This document shows, in pieces, positions 8,650 to 17,411 of a stretch of DNA of 64,000 nucleotides (the first letter of the stretch is position 1; every line of letters starts with the position of its first letter). This DNA comes from Cryobacterium glucosi (GTDB lineage Bacteria; Actinomycetota; Actinomycetes; Actinomycetales; Microbacteriaceae): positions 434,001 to 498,000 of the forward strand of contig NZ_SOFS01000019.1 in assembly GCF_004402235.1 (NCBI RefSeq). Reading direction: 5' to 3'. Made by a program: the position numbers and the translations under genes. The notes under the pieces were generated by a model, which did no database searches, had not been told where the DNA came from, and saw only the letters and a program-made list of their open reading frames with translations.

Positions 8650-10992
8650 ATGACCGCGATACAACAACACCACTTCTTCACCGCGCTATGGAATCCGTTC
8701 CGCCGCCCGGATTGCATGACGGAGGGCACCCGGTGGCTCTTCACGTGGTTCGCGGTGGCCTCAGTTCTGCTCACCGTTCCGATCATCGTCGCCTCGGACA
8801 CCAACGGAGTTCTCCTGGTCGCGCTCACGGCCGCGGTCGCCCTGATCGCCTCGTGGTGTTCCGCGTTCATCCTCAGAAGGATTCCGCTCGCACTCGACCT
8901 GATCGACTTCGTCGCGTTCGTGGCGCTCGCACTGACACTGCCCGACCCGATGATCGTCCTCGGGGTCATGTTCGGGGCCATCTGGTTGCGCGGACTCTAC
9001 GGTTCCACGGCGAGGTCATTCATCCGCTGCTCGCTGTATTCGCTTGCACTCGTCATCACGGTCGTGCTGTGGGTTCCGGTCAACGGGTCCGCAGCGATGA
9101 CGCCACCGGTGGTGGTGCTCGGCACTATTCCGACCCTGTTCCTCACCGTCGTGATCGTGCGGCAACTGAGCATGGTGCTGGTCTCCCGCGAACAGTCGAT
9201 GCGACGCGACCGTGAGCTTTCGGCGACTGGAACCCTGCTCCTCGGAGTCATCGACGAGGCGGATATCTTGGTCATCGGCTGGGCTGCGACGCAGGAACTC
9301 TGCCTCGCCACCCCCGGACTGCGCGTCCTGCGGGTCATGCGCGACGGCCCTGTCCTGCGCGTCGACGGCGCGACCGGCCAGTTCGACTCGCTGCCTGCGC
9401 AACTGCCCGGCACCGTCATCACGTCTGCCTCCAATGGAAAAGACGCCAGCGCGACCGACGTCGACTCCCTCCCACTCGATGCAGCCGTCGGCACCCCCCT
9501 GGCGTGGGCCTGCCTCGCCTCGAATGCCCAGGCGAATACGTGGATTCTTGTGGGAGCCCCCGGCACGATCCCGGCGGAGGCCCTCGTTTCGGTCCGGGCG
9601 CTCTCCAACCAGGTCTCGCTCGCCCTCCGCAACAGTACGGTCCAGGGGGAGCTCACGGTCCAGGTCAGTTCGGACCCGCTTACCGGTCTCAACAACCGTG
9701 CGTCGTTCATGGCCAAGCTCACCGCGATCCTGGGCACGGTAGACGATGCCAGCGGCGTCCACATCTTCTTCCTCGATCTCGACGATTTCAAGGACGTCAA
9801 CGACCTTCTCGGACACCGGGCCGGAAACGAACTCCTCATCGAGGTCGCCGAGCGGATGCGGTCAAACACCGGGAGCAATGCCATCTGCGCCAGGCTCGGT
9901 GGCGACGAGTTCGCCATCATCCTGGCCGGCAAGAGTGATTCCGATGCCCTCTGCATCGCCACAGCCCTGGGCAGGTCGATTGCCGAACCGGTGACCCTCG
10001 AGCGGAACACCGCGCAGGTCGGCGTCAGCATCGGCATCGCCACAGCAGCAGCAGGGATCGACATCGAGGATCTGGTGCACCAGGCGGACGTGGCGATGTA
10101 CGCGGCGAAGGCCAATGGCAAGAACCGCGTCCAGGTCTTCGAGCCTGGCCTCCTCCGCGTGGACAATCCCAGGGTCACCTTCGAATGGCAGCTCGCGGCC
10201 GCGGCGGCCGCCGACGAGCTCGTCGTGCACTACCAGCCCATCCTCGATCTCCCCGGGCTGCAGTGCACCGCCGTCGAGGCCCTCGTCCGCTGGCAACACC
10301 CGGAACGCGGCCTGCTCTTCCCCGGCGACTTCATCGACATCGCCGAGCGGACCGGAGCGATCATCGGTATCGGCGCTTTCGTGATGCGACGCGCCTGCCT
10401 CGACGCCGCGGCATGGCGGACGGCCAATCCTGGAGCGCCGATGGCCGTGCACGTGAACGTTTCGGCCCACGAGCTCGACTGCGAGGGGTTCGTCGACTCG
10501 ATCATCGGCTGCCTGGCCGACACCGGGACCCTCGCGAAGGATCTCATCATCGAACTCACCGAGACCGTCGTACTGGACTCCCCCGCCGCGATCGGTCGCC
10601 TCCGCGCGATCGGAGCGCTCGGCGTCGGGATCGCAATCGACGACTTCGGCACGGGCTATGCCTCCCTGACGTCATTGCGCGCGCTCCCCGTCGACATCGT
10701 GAAGATCGACATGAGTTTCGTCGCCGGCGCGGTGTCCAATCCCTTCGACCGCTCCGTCATCGAGGCGATCGTTCGGCTGTGCGCCCAGCTCGGCGTCGCG
10801 ACGGTCGCAGAGGGCGTTGAGCGGCTTGACCAGCAACGTCTCCTCGAGGCCCTCGGCACGGGTGGGGTGCAGGGCTACCTCTATTCGCGTCCCCTGTCCG
10901 CCGCCGACCTGACCGCCTGGCTGGAGGCCAATCGCGCCGCAGCGGGCGGGGCGGAAACGGATGTCGGGGGTTTGCTCCGCACGAGCGTCTGA
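8650..10992 (+). CDS. Membrane GGDEF-EAL protein (cyclic di-GMP synthesis/degradation)
   Basis: Protein of 780 residues predicted to make and/or hydrolyse c-di-GMP. The N-terminal part has about six membrane segments (residues 25-175). A linker follows (about 185-330), possibly GAF-like. The diguanylate cyclase domain begins with DPLTGLNNRASF and carries an intact GGDEF at 417-421. The phosphodiesterase domain carries an intact EAL at 543-545 and DDFGTGYASL near 665. Both catalytic motifs are kept, so activity could go either way. The ATG at 8650 is taken because the frame upstream lies in the divergent promoter region; the ribosome site is weak. Confidence 0.88.
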   Translation: MTAIQQHHFFTALWNPFRRPDCMTEGTRWLFTWFAVASVLLTVPIIVASDTNGVLLVALTAAVALIASWCSAFILRRIPLALDLIDFVAFVALALTLPDPMIVLGVMFGAIWLRGLYGSTARSFIRCSLYSLALVITVVLWVPVNGSAAMTPPVVVLGTIPTLFLTVVIVRQLSMVLVSREQSMRRDRELSATGTLLLGVIDEADILVIGWAATQELCLATPGLRVLRVMRDGPVLRVDGATGQFDSLPAQLPGTVITSASNGKDASATDVDSLPLDAAVGTPLAWACLASNAQANTWILVGAPGTIPAEALVSVRALSNQVSLALRNSTVQGELTVQVSSDPLTGLNNRASFMAKLTAILGTVDDASGVHIFFLDLDDFKDVNDLLGHRAGNELLIEVAERMRSNTGSNAICARLGGDEFAIILAGKSDSDALCIATALGRSIAEPVTLERNTAQVGVSIGIATAAAGIDIEDLVHQADVAMYAAKANGKNRVQVFEPGLLRVDNPRVTFEWQLAAAAAADELVVHYQPILDLPGLQCTAVEALVRWQHPERGLLFPGDFIDIAERTGAIIGIGAFVMRRACLDAAAWRTANPGAPMAVHVNVSAHELDCEGFVDSIIGCLADTGTLAKDLIIELTETVVLDSPAAIGRLRAIGALGVGIAIDDFGTGYASLTSLRALPVDIVKIDMSFVAGAVSNPFDRSVIEAIVRLCAQLGVATVAEGVERLDQQRLLEALGTGGVQGYLYSRPLSAADLTAWLEANRAAAGGAETDVGGLLRTSV

Positions 10993-11025
10993 GACCAGCG
11001 CGCACGGTCTCAGGACACGAAGACG

Positions 11026-11073
11026 GCCCCCGGGCGGAGCACTGCGAGTGTCTGCAGTGCGCCGCCAGGGGGC
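11026..11073. terminator. Two-tier stem-loop between convergent genes
   Basis: The outer stem pairs GCCCCC with GGGGGC and GCGG with CCGC. The inner hairpin has the perfect arms GCACTGC and GCAGTGC around eight bases. It lies between the stop codons of the GGDEF-EAL gene (+) and the sugar ATPase gene (-), so it probably terminates both. Confidence 0.55.
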
Positions 11074-11109
11074 TGCTTCGTTTGCTTCCCGGAGCGTCCG
11101 ACCGGCGGG

Positions 11110-11883
11110 TCAGTCGCCCTCGACCCTGACCGTCTGGATGGTTCCGGTGAGCACACCGATCAGGCGATCCCCGTCGAATTCCGAGGTGGGGGCATCCATG
11201 ACGATCTTGCCGAGCCGCAGCACGACGACCCGGTCGGTGACCTCGAGCACATGAGGCAGGGTGTGCGAGATGAAGATCACGCCGAGCCCCTTCGCCTTCG
11301 CGGCCTTGATGACATGCAGCACCTCGCCGGCCTGCCGTGCACCGAGGTGGTTGGTCGGCTCGTCGAGGATGATCACACGGCGCGCCCACGCCACGGCGCG
11401 GCCGATCGCCACGGCCTGGCGCTGACCGCCGGAAAGCTGGGACACCGGGCGGTCGGATGCCGGAACGGCGATCCCGACGCGCTCGAGGTCCTCGTGGGCG
11501 TCGTGCTCCATCTCCTTGCGGGCCAGGAAGCCCATCGTGCCGAAGATTCCCTTGACGGTCTTCTCCCGGCCGAGGAACACGTTCTGCGACACCGTCAGGT
11601 GCGGGGCGAGCCCCGAGTCCTGGTAGAGGGTTTCGACGCCGGCCTCGAGCGCCTCCCGGGGCGAACCCCAGGTGCGCTCGACGCCGTCGAGGTAGATCTT
11701 CCCGCCGTTGGGCTGGTGAGCCCCCGAGAGGACCTTGACGAGCGTCGACTTGCCCGCGCCGTTGTCGCCGACCAGGCCGAGCACCTCGCCGGCGTGCAGC
11801 TTGAGGCTCGCACCATCGAGGGCGACGACCGACCCGTAGCGCTTGGAGACGTTCTTGACTTCGTAGATCACTTCGCCGGTCAT
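11110..11883 (-). CDS. Single-domain sugar ABC transporter ATPase (FrcA type)
   Basis: Cytoplasmic ATPase of 257 residues that energises the adjacent permease. Walker [17 protein letters not shown], signature LSGGQRQAVAIGRA and Walker B VIILDEPTNHLG are all present. The sequence resembles the RbsA group, but only one ABC domain is present, where RbsA/XylG/MmsA have two, as in FrcA-type systems. It must therefore act as a homodimer. Its ATG shares one base with the permease stop codon (TAATG), so it is translationally coupled. It is the last gene of the operon running from 14000. Confidence 0.9.
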   Translation of the reverse strand: MTGEVIYEVKNVSKRYGSVVALDGASLKLHAGEVLGLVGDNGAGKSTLVKVLSGAHQPNGGKIYLDGVERTWGSPREALEAGVETLYQDSGLAPHLTVSQNVFLGREKTVKGIFGTMGFLARKEMEHDAHEDLERVGIAVPASDRPVSQLSGGQRQAVAIGRAVAWARRVIILDEPTNHLGARQAGEVLHVIKAAKAKGLGVIFISHTLPHVLEVTDRVVVLRLGKIVMDAPTSEFDGDRLIGVLTGTIQTVRVEGD

Positions 11884-12947
11884 TATTTTCTTCCGTTCTT
11901 GCTCTGCAGCGTCTGCGCAGCGACGGCCGCGGCGATCAGGATGGCCACGACGACCTTCTTCCAGTCGGGTGCGACGCCGACCATGATCAGGCCGGACTGC
12001 ACCGTGAAGAGGATGAGCGCACCGAGCACGGTGCCCCAGATCCGGCCGATGCCCCCCATCAGGGATGCGCCGCCGATGACGACCGCGGCGATGGCGTCGA
12101 GTTCACGCCCCGTTCCCGATGACGGCGAGCCGGCACCGAGGCGCAGGTAGACGTACATCCCGGCGAGGCCCGCCAGGGCCCCGGAGAGCGCGTAGACCAA
12201 CGTCAGGTGTCGTTCGACGTTGATGCCCGCGCCGCGGGCAGCGAAGGTGTTCGAGCCGATCGCGTAGGTGTAGAGGCCGAACCGCGCCTTGTGCAGGAAC
12301 AGGCCGGCGATGGTCACCACGACGATCACGACGATCAAGGCCCACGACAACGGGTTCACCTTCGGGTCCATCGCGGCGATGAGGTCGAAGTTGTTGGCCG
12401 AGCCGATGGGCTGCCCGCTCGAGATGATCACGGAGAGCCCGAGGGCGGCCCCCATCGTCGACAGGGTCGCGATGAACGGGACGATCCGGAGCTTGTTGAT
12501 CAGGAAGGCGTTGGTCAGGCCCACGAGGAGCCCCACTCCCACCGACACCAGGGTGCCGATGAGGAGCGGGCCCGACGCGTCCGAGCCGGACACCGTCTGG
12601 TCGACCTTGAGGACGTTCGCCATCGTCCAGGCCGACACGACTCCGCTGAGACCGATGACGGCCCCGACCGAGAGGTCGATTCCACCGCTGATCACGACGA
12701 AGGTCTGGCCAACTGCAATCAGGACGACCGATCCCCAGTCTGTGAGGATGTTGCTGGCGGTCAGTGCGGAGAAGAACTTGGGCTCCAGCACCGAGAAGAC
12801 GACGACGAGGAGGACCATCACGCCGATCAGGATGGTGCTCTGGTTCGACGCGAGGGTGCTGATCCGCGCCGTGAGAGCGAGCGGAACCGGCTTCTGTTCC
12901 GCCGGAACGCCCGGTTTCCGCGCAGTGGTTTGATTGCTGTTGGTCAT
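11883..12947 (-). CDS. Sugar ABC transporter permease (RbsC/FrcB type)
   Basis: Integral membrane permease of 354 residues with 9-10 hydrophobic segments. Family landmarks are GGIDLSVGAVIGLSGVV, LINKLRIVPFIATLSTMG and the C-terminal [25 protein letters not shown]. The N-terminus has a 30-residue soluble extension rich in Thr/Pro/Lys. It lies between the binding-protein gene (42-bp gap) and the ATPase gene (one-base overlap). The substrate is unknown; the family carries ribose, fructose, inositol or similar sugars. Confidence 0.9.
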   Translation of the reverse strand: MTNSNQTTARKPGVPAEQKPVPLALTARISTLASNQSTILIGVMVLLVVVFSVLEPKFFSALTASNILTDWGSVVLIAVGQTFVVISGGIDLSVGAVIGLSGVVSAWTMANVLKVDQTVSGSDASGPLLIGTLVSVGVGLLVGLTNAFLINKLRIVPFIATLSTMGAALGLSVIISSGQPIGSANNFDLIAAMDPKVNPLSWALIVVIVVVTIAGLFLHKARFGLYTYAIGSNTFAARGAGINVERHLTLVYALSGALAGLAGMYVYLRLGAGSPSSGTGRELDAIAAVVIGGASLMGGIGRIWGTVLGALILFTVQSGLIMVGVAPDWKKVVVAILIAAAVAAQTLQSKNGRK

Positions 12948-12989
12948 GATGACTCCCTGGCTCTTTTCGTGAAGTACGGGAAGCGTCAG

Positions 12990-14000
12990 TTACTTGACGT
13001 AGGTGTACTTGGCGAAGTCAGCGTCAGAGGTCTTGGAGTCGAGGACGACGTTGGGGATGACGACCTCGTGCTCGGTCGCCGTCTTGCCGGTGTTGATGAA
13101 TTCGACGAGGGTCTTGATGGCCAGGCGAGCCTCGGCGGCCGGGTCCTGGGCGACGAGGGCAGTGAAGATGCCCGACTTGATCTTGGCGACGTTGTCCGGG
13201 TATGCGTCGTAGCCGACGAGGCCGATCTTGCCGCTGAGGCCCTTCGACTCGAGCGCGGCGGCCGCGCCGGAGGCGTTCGTGCCGTCGATCGCGAAGATGC
13301 CGTTCAGGTCCGGGTACTTGGTCAGCCAGTTGCTCACGTTCGTGGCAGCCGTCTCCGGGTTGGACTCGGAGTAGGCGACGTCGACGATTTCCACGCCGGG
13401 GTACTTCGCGGCGACCTGGGCCTTGAAGCCGTCGAGGCGGCTCACGTTGGTCGTGGCGGTGGCACTGGTGAGTCCGACGACGACCTTGTACGAGCCGCCG
13501 GACTTGTAGCCGATCTGGGTCGCGAGCGCGTCGGCGGCCTTGGAACCGCCGTCGGCGTTGTCGCCGGTGATGAAGCTGACGACGTCCTTGAGGTCGGAGA
13601 CGTGGGTGTCGACGTTGACGACGGGGATGCCGGCCGCTGTGGCCTTGGCAACCGAGGCCTGCAGGGCCTTCGGGTCGGTCGGGACGAGCACGAGGCCGGT
13701 GGGCTGCTGGGCGAGCACGGCGTCGACGATCGGGATCTGCGTTTCGGCGGAGTACTTGGCCGGGTCGCCCTGCCAGATGAGCTTGACGCCCTGGGCCTTG
13801 GCCTCCTCCTCGGCGCCGACCTTCATGGCCTGGAAGAACGGGTCGGACTCTGCGCCCATCACGAAGGCGATGGTGATGTCCTTCTTTTCGGTCGCCGTGG
13901 TCGCGCTTCCCGTGCTCGCGGTTGTCGAGCACGCGGCCAATGACATGGCGAATGCGGCTACGACGCCGACGGTGGTGATCGCTCGGAACGAACGCTTCAT
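12990..14000 (-). CDS. Sugar-binding lipoprotein of the FrcBA-like importer
   Basis: Solute-binding protein of 336 residues with a lipoprotein signal peptide: MKRSF start, hydrophobic stretch, then SLAAC with lipid-modified Cys24. The mature part is a type I periplasmic-binding fold of the ribose-binding class (ITIAFVMGAESDPFFQAMKVGAEE; GIPVVNVDTHV; ITGDNADGG; GIFAIDGTNASGAA; GLVGYDAYPDN). The ATG at 14000 is chosen for its GGAG site seven bases upstream and for the signal peptide; a longer frame to 14093 would include the operator. It is the first gene of the operon and divergent from the LacI gene at 14147. Confidence 0.92.
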   Translation of the reverse strand: MKRSFRAITTVGVVAAFAMSLAACSTTASTGSATTATEKKDITIAFVMGAESDPFFQAMKVGAEEEAKAQGVKLIWQGDPAKYSAETQIPIVDAVLAQQPTGLVLVPTDPKALQASVAKATAAGIPVVNVDTHVSDLKDVVSFITGDNADGGSKAADALATQIGYKSGGSYKVVVGLTSATATTNVSRLDGFKAQVAAKYPGVEIVDVAYSESNPETAATNVSNWLTKYPDLNGIFAIDGTNASGAAAALESKGLSGKIGLVGYDAYPDNVAKIKSGIFTALVAQDPAAEARLAIKTLVEFINTGKTATEHEVVIPNVVLDSKTSDADFAKYTYVK

Positions 14001-14050
14001 GGAGGTCTCCTTTGACACATAGGTGCACTGCAATTGCGACTGCACACGCC

Positions 14051-14074
14051 GTTTGCGAGATCGTTCTCGCAAAC
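14051..14074. promoter_or_regulatory. LacI-type operator between importer operon and regulator
   Basis: Perfect ten-base arms GTTTGCGAGA and TCTCGCAAAC are separated by TCGT, giving the central CG step usual for LacI-family sites. An AT-rich element (TATAAGAT at 14078-14085; TATAC on the other strand) adjoins it and may hold the -10 boxes. The position between the divergent binding-protein and regulator genes fits repression of both. Confidence 0.75.
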
Positions 14075-14146
14075 TTGTATAAGATTGCAGCACACAGCAC
14101 CGCGGCGCAAGCCTGTTCGGTAACGTTTCGATTACGAGGATTGTTC

Positions 14147-15229
14147 ATGGTTGAACGACGAAGTCACGCTCCGACGATCATCGACGTCGCAGAGCACGCC
14201 GGCGTCTCCCGCGCCACCGCCTCCCGGGCCCTCTCCGGGTATGGGCGCACGTCCGCAGCCACCGTGGAACGCGTCCGTCGCGCAGCAGACGAGATCGGCT
14301 ACCGCCCCAATGAACTCGCCAGGGCCATGCGCGCCGGGTCGACCAGCACGATCGGACTCGTGGTCATCGCAGACTTCACGAACGCATTCTTCGACCGCGC
14401 CACCAAGTCCATCGTCGATGCCGCGCGAAAACGCGGGTACCAGGTCCTGATCAGCAACACCGACGAGGACCCGGACGTAGAGCGAGGGGCCATCGAAACC
14501 CTGCTCGAGAAGCAGGTCGACGGCCTCATCGTGTTCCCCTCCGCAATCGGCCACAGCGAGCACCTCGAGGCCGGAAACCTGGGCGGACGCCCGCTCGTGC
14601 TCGCCGACCGTCGCCTGGACGATCTCGGCGTCACCACGGTCACGACTGACGACTTCACCGGCACGCGGGAGGCGGTCCGCAATGCCGTCGGCCTCGGGCA
14701 CGCCCGGCTCGGCTTCCTGATCACGGCCGCGAACATCGCAGGCCAGACCACCGCACGGCCCCCCGCACTGATCTCGAGCGTCAGGGACCGTGCCGATGGT
14801 TTCGCCGCCGGAGCGGCCGACGCGGGCATCCCTCCCGAAGACCAGGTCTGGCATTTCAGCGAAGACGTCCCCGAGTCATCGGAGGCCGCGGTCGCAGAGA
14901 TGCTCGACCTGGCCTCCCCACCCACGGTCATCTTCACCTCCAACAACGACATGGCGCTGTCCGTGCTCAAGGTCGCGGGTTCGCGGGGGCTCGCGATCGG
15001 ACGCGAAGTGTCTCTGGTCACGGTCGACGACAGCCCGTGGGCGGCATACATGGTCCCGGGGATCACCGTCGTCGCGCGCCCGGTCGAGCAACTCGGAGAG
15101 CTCGCCGTCGAACGGCTCGTGGCCGAGATCGAGTCACCGGGTCAGCCGGTCGAGGACATCCAACTCCCGACGGAACTCATCCCCCGGGCGTCGGTCGCCG
15201 ACCTCAGGAGCCCCGCGGCCGGACGCTAG
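14147..15229 (+). CDS. LacI-family repressor of the adjacent importer
   Basis: Transcription factor of 360 residues. The helix-turn-helix is at the N-terminus (TIIDVAEHAGVSRATASRALSG), followed by the hinge YRPNELARAMRAGST and a full sugar-binding domain (IGLVVIADFTNAFF; TTVTTDDFTG; VIFTSNNDMALSVLK; VTVDDSPWAAYMVPGITVVARPVEQLG). The ATG at 14147 has GAGGA six bases upstream; a longer frame from 14012 would cross the promoter. It is divergent from the 11110-14000 operon with a perfect palindrome between, so local control is likely. The stop lies seven bases from the convergent UspA gene. Confidence 0.92.
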   Translation: MVERRSHAPTIIDVAEHAGVSRATASRALSGYGRTSAATVERVRRAADEIGYRPNELARAMRAGSTSTIGLVVIADFTNAFFDRATKSIVDAARKRGYQVLISNTDEDPDVERGAIETLLEKQVDGLIVFPSAIGHSEHLEAGNLGGRPLVLADRRLDDLGVTTVTTDDFTGTREAVRNAVGLGHARLGFLITAANIAGQTTARPPALISSVRDRADGFAAGAADAGIPPEDQVWHFSEDVPESSEAAVAEMLDLASPPTVIFTSNNDMALSVLKVAGSRGLAIGREVSLVTVDDSPWAAYMVPGITVVARPVEQLGELAVERLVAEIESPGQPVEDIQLPTELIPRASVADLRSPAAGR

Positions 15230-15236
15230 GGGCCGC

Positions 15237-15713
15237 TCAGGCCGGTACGCCGGGCCGCACCACGAGCACAGGGCAGTCCGCGTGTCGCACACACTGTTCA
15301 CTGACCGACCCGAGCAGCATCCCGGCGAGGCCGCCGCGCCCGCGGGAGCCGACCACCAGCATCCGTGCGCCGCGGGAAACGCTGATCAGGCAGCTGAGCG
15401 GCGTCGCGTACGCCGCCCGGTACTCGACGGGCACTCCCGGATGCTGCGCCGCGATCGGCCCGGCATCGGCCTCGAGCTTCTCCCGTACCGCGCCGGCGTA
15501 GTCGGTGAGGGGCGAAACGTAGCCGAACTTCCAGTCGGCCGGGCGTGGAGCGGTGTCGATCGACCAGGCCCGGACGACGACGACGGATGCGCCGAGCGGC
15601 CCGGCGAGGTCGAGGGCGACCGCGAGCGCATGGTTCGCATAGTCGGAGCCGTCGTGCCCGACGACGATACTGCCGGTGGGAGCTGGAGACTGGTCTGCAT
15701 CGATGCCTGACAT
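15237..15713 (-). CDS. Universal stress protein, UspA family
   Basis: Cytoplasmic nucleotide-binding stress protein of 158 residues with one Usp domain. The start of the fold is SIVVGHDGSDYANHAL, and the ATP-binding loop near the C-terminus is VVGSRGRGGLAGMLLGSVSEQCVRHADCPVLV shortened as G-x2-G-x9-G-S; this pattern is that of ATP-binding Usps. An unusual insertion-like stretch, WKFGYVSPLTDYAG, lies in the middle. The 3' end nearly meets the LacI gene from the other strand. Confidence 0.88.
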   Translation of the reverse strand: MSGIDADQSPAPTGSIVVGHDGSDYANHALAVALDLAGPLGASVVVVRAWSIDTAPRPADWKFGYVSPLTDYAGAVREKLEADAGPIAAQHPGVPVEYRAAYATPLSCLISVSRGARMLVVGSRGRGGLAGMLLGSVSEQCVRHADCPVLVVRPGVPA

Positions 15714-15858
15714 GCTCCCACGCTACTCCCGGCAAAGGGGGCGCGACGGAAAACACCCCCGACCGCGAGAAGAACCGTCGCGGCCAGCCCGCACCGTCAG
15801 CCCCGCGTCAGCCCTGGCGCTGGCACCTCTCCGGCCCCGATCGTTTGCCGGGCCCGGT

Positions 15859-15864
15859 TAGGGT
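15859..15864 (+). promoter_or_regulatory. -10 box of a likely leaderless transcript
   Basis: TAGGGT is followed by six bases (GGAGTC) and the ATG at 15871. GGAG in the spacer could also be read as a ribosome site, but it lies too close to the ATG, so leaderless initiation is preferred. Confidence 0.45.
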
Positions 15865-15870
15865 GGAGTC

Positions 15871-16755
15871 ATGCCTCTCCGCGCCTCCCAGCGACGAATC
15901 CTCATCGCCGTCGCGACGGTCGCCGCGATCGTGGCCGGCGGCTTCCTCGTGCGCTCGGTCGTCGTGCCGCGGACGGCGCCCTCCGATCCCGCCGTCTTCG
16001 ACGCCGGCGCCCTGATCAGTGACTACAACTTCTTCAACCCCAATGCGATGACGACCGACGAGGTGCAGTCCTTCCTGGAAGGCCGGAACTGTGTGCGACG
16101 CGACGAGTCGCCGTGCCTCTGGGAGTACCGCGAGTCGACCGTGTCCGAACCCGCGCAGGGCCCCGGACACTGCGCTGCGTACGCGGGCGAGCCGAACGAG
16201 CGTGCGAGCACGATCATCGAGAAGGTCGCCGAGGCCTGCACGATCAGCCCGCGGGTTCTCCTCGTGCTGCTGCAGAAGGAACAGTCCCTGCTGACCCGGC
16301 CCAGCGCATCCGGCTACCTGCGGGCGACGGGCTACGGCTGCCCGGATACCGCCGACTGCGCCGCGGAGTACTTCGGCTTCTTCAACCAGGTCTACCGGGC
16401 CGCGTGGCAGTTCCGGCAGTACACCCAGGAGCCCGAACGCGCCTACAAGGTCGGCGCGGTCAGCGTCGCGTACAACCCAGACGCCGCGTGCGGCGCGGCT
16501 ACGGTTCAGATCCGCAACCAGGCCACGGCGAACCTGTACAACTACACCCCGTACCAGCCGGATGCCGCGGCACTCGCCGACACGAACGGCGACGGCGGCG
16601 GATGCTCGACGCACGGAAACCTGAATTTCTGGCTGTTCTACAACACCTGGTTCGGATCCTCGCTGAGTGAACCGTACCCCTCCGTGTTCGCCTCCTGCCT
16701 CAATCTCGTCGGCGGGCAGCCGTGCCCCCGCACCGAGCTGATCCCGACGGCGTGA
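15871..16755 (+). CDS. Secreted/membrane-anchored protein, possible lysozyme-like fold
   Basis: Extracytoplasmic protein of 294 residues with an N-terminal membrane helix (about residues 9-31). The rest has eight or more cysteines, as in disulfide-bonded secreted proteins, and motifs shared by a family common in Micrococcales: FFNPNAMTTDEVQSFLEG, ISPRVLLVLLQKEQSLLT, ATGYGCPDT, FNQVYRAAWQFRQY and GNLNFWLFYNTWFG. Members are often annotated only as hypothetical or hemagglutinin-like. The Glu in LLQKEQSLL resembles a catalytic Glu of lysozyme-like enzymes, so a cell-wall hydrolase role is possible but unproven. Confidence 0.7.
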   Translation: MPLRASQRRILIAVATVAAIVAGGFLVRSVVVPRTAPSDPAVFDAGALISDYNFFNPNAMTTDEVQSFLEGRNCVRRDESPCLWEYRESTVSEPAQGPGHCAAYAGEPNERASTIIEKVAEACTISPRVLLVLLQKEQSLLTRPSASGYLRATGYGCPDTADCAAEYFGFFNQVYRAAWQFRQYTQEPERAYKVGAVSVAYNPDAACGAATVQIRNQATANLYNYTPYQPDAAALADTNGDGGGCSTHGNLNFWLFYNTWFGSSLSEPYPSVFASCLNLVGGQPCPRTELIPTA

Positions 16756-16769
16756 GCGGCGCCGGGAGG

Positions 16770-17327
16770 TCAATCCCCCGCAGCGGCAGCGCCGCGGGAA
16801 CGCCGGAACGCCGACCGCTTCGGACGTGACCGCAGCTGCGCGCGCACGTCGCCGAGGATCTCGGTGACCGTCGCGAGTTCCTCCGGCCCGATGCGGTCGA
16901 AGAGCATCTCACGCACGAGCGTGACGTATCCCGGTCCGCCGGCGGCGAGTGCCGCCCGGCCCGCTGCGGTGATGTGCGCGATGACGGAACGTTCGTCGCC
17001 GGGTGACGGGCGTCGCTCCACGAGCCCGAGGGCCTCGAGCCGGGCGACCTGGTAAGTGAGCCCGCTGCGGGACACCGTCAGCGCGTCCGCGATGTCGGTC
17101 ATCCGCAACCGCCCCTCTGGCGCCTCGAGGAGCCGGAGCAGGATCTCGAACTGGGCAAGGGTCAGGCCCACGGCATCCCGCAACTGGCGGTCTGCGGCGA
17201 ACTGCACGATGTTCGCGGTCTCGACGATGGCCGCCCAGGCGCGCATCTCCGCGGGCGACACACTCGGGGCCGCGCCGATCCGCTCAGGATCGCCCGGATT
17301 CGCACCGCCCGATGGGGGAATACTCAC
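16770..17327 (-). CDS. MarR-family regulator divergent from ohr
   Basis: Winged-helix regulator of 185 residues: LTLAQFEILLRLLEAPEGRLRMTDIADALTVSRSGLTYQVARLEALGLVERRPSPGDERS, abbreviated here as LTLAQFEILL, LTVSRSGLTYQVARLE and RRPSPGDERS for the recognition helix and wing. It is divergent from ohr, where OhrR would be expected, but the chain holds no cysteine at all, so it cannot sense peroxides as OhrR does through Cys. The GTG at 17327 has AGGAG eight bases upstream. A palindrome at 17342-17359 lies between the two genes. The C-terminal tail is Arg/Ala-rich. Confidence 0.87.
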   Translation of the reverse strand: MSIPPSGGANPGDPERIGAAPSVSPAEMRAWAAIVETANIVQFAADRQLRDAVGLTLAQFEILLRLLEAPEGRLRMTDIADALTVSRSGLTYQVARLEALGLVERRPSPGDERSVIAHITAAGRAALAAGGPGYVTLVREMLFDRIGPEELATVTEILGDVRAQLRSRPKRSAFRRSRGAAAAGD

Positions 17328-17341
17328 GACTCGCTCCTAGT

Positions 17342-17359
17342 TGTTTCGAATACGAAGCA
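17342..17359. promoter_or_regulatory. Candidate MarR operator between marR and ohr
   Basis: Arms TGTTTCG and CGAAGCA (one mismatch) flank AATA. The site lies 15 bases upstream of the MarR start and about 50 bases upstream of ohr, suitable for control of both genes. Confidence 0.5.
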
Positions 17360-17411
17360 CTTCCACAAGGGCCACCCCCAGTCTGCCCCGCCCACCACGA
17401 AAGAAGACACA

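Noticed and set aside
8460..8650. Rifamycin-associated element upstream of the HelD/HelR-type gene
   Set aside because: I looked for the GGGGCTTGCGGCAAGCCCC-type palindrome and found nothing close; a run of eight C is present instead.
12207..13943. Open frame of over 570 codons antisense to the permease and binding-protein genes
   Set aside because: It spans two well-supported genes and the gap between them, with charged low-complexity translation.
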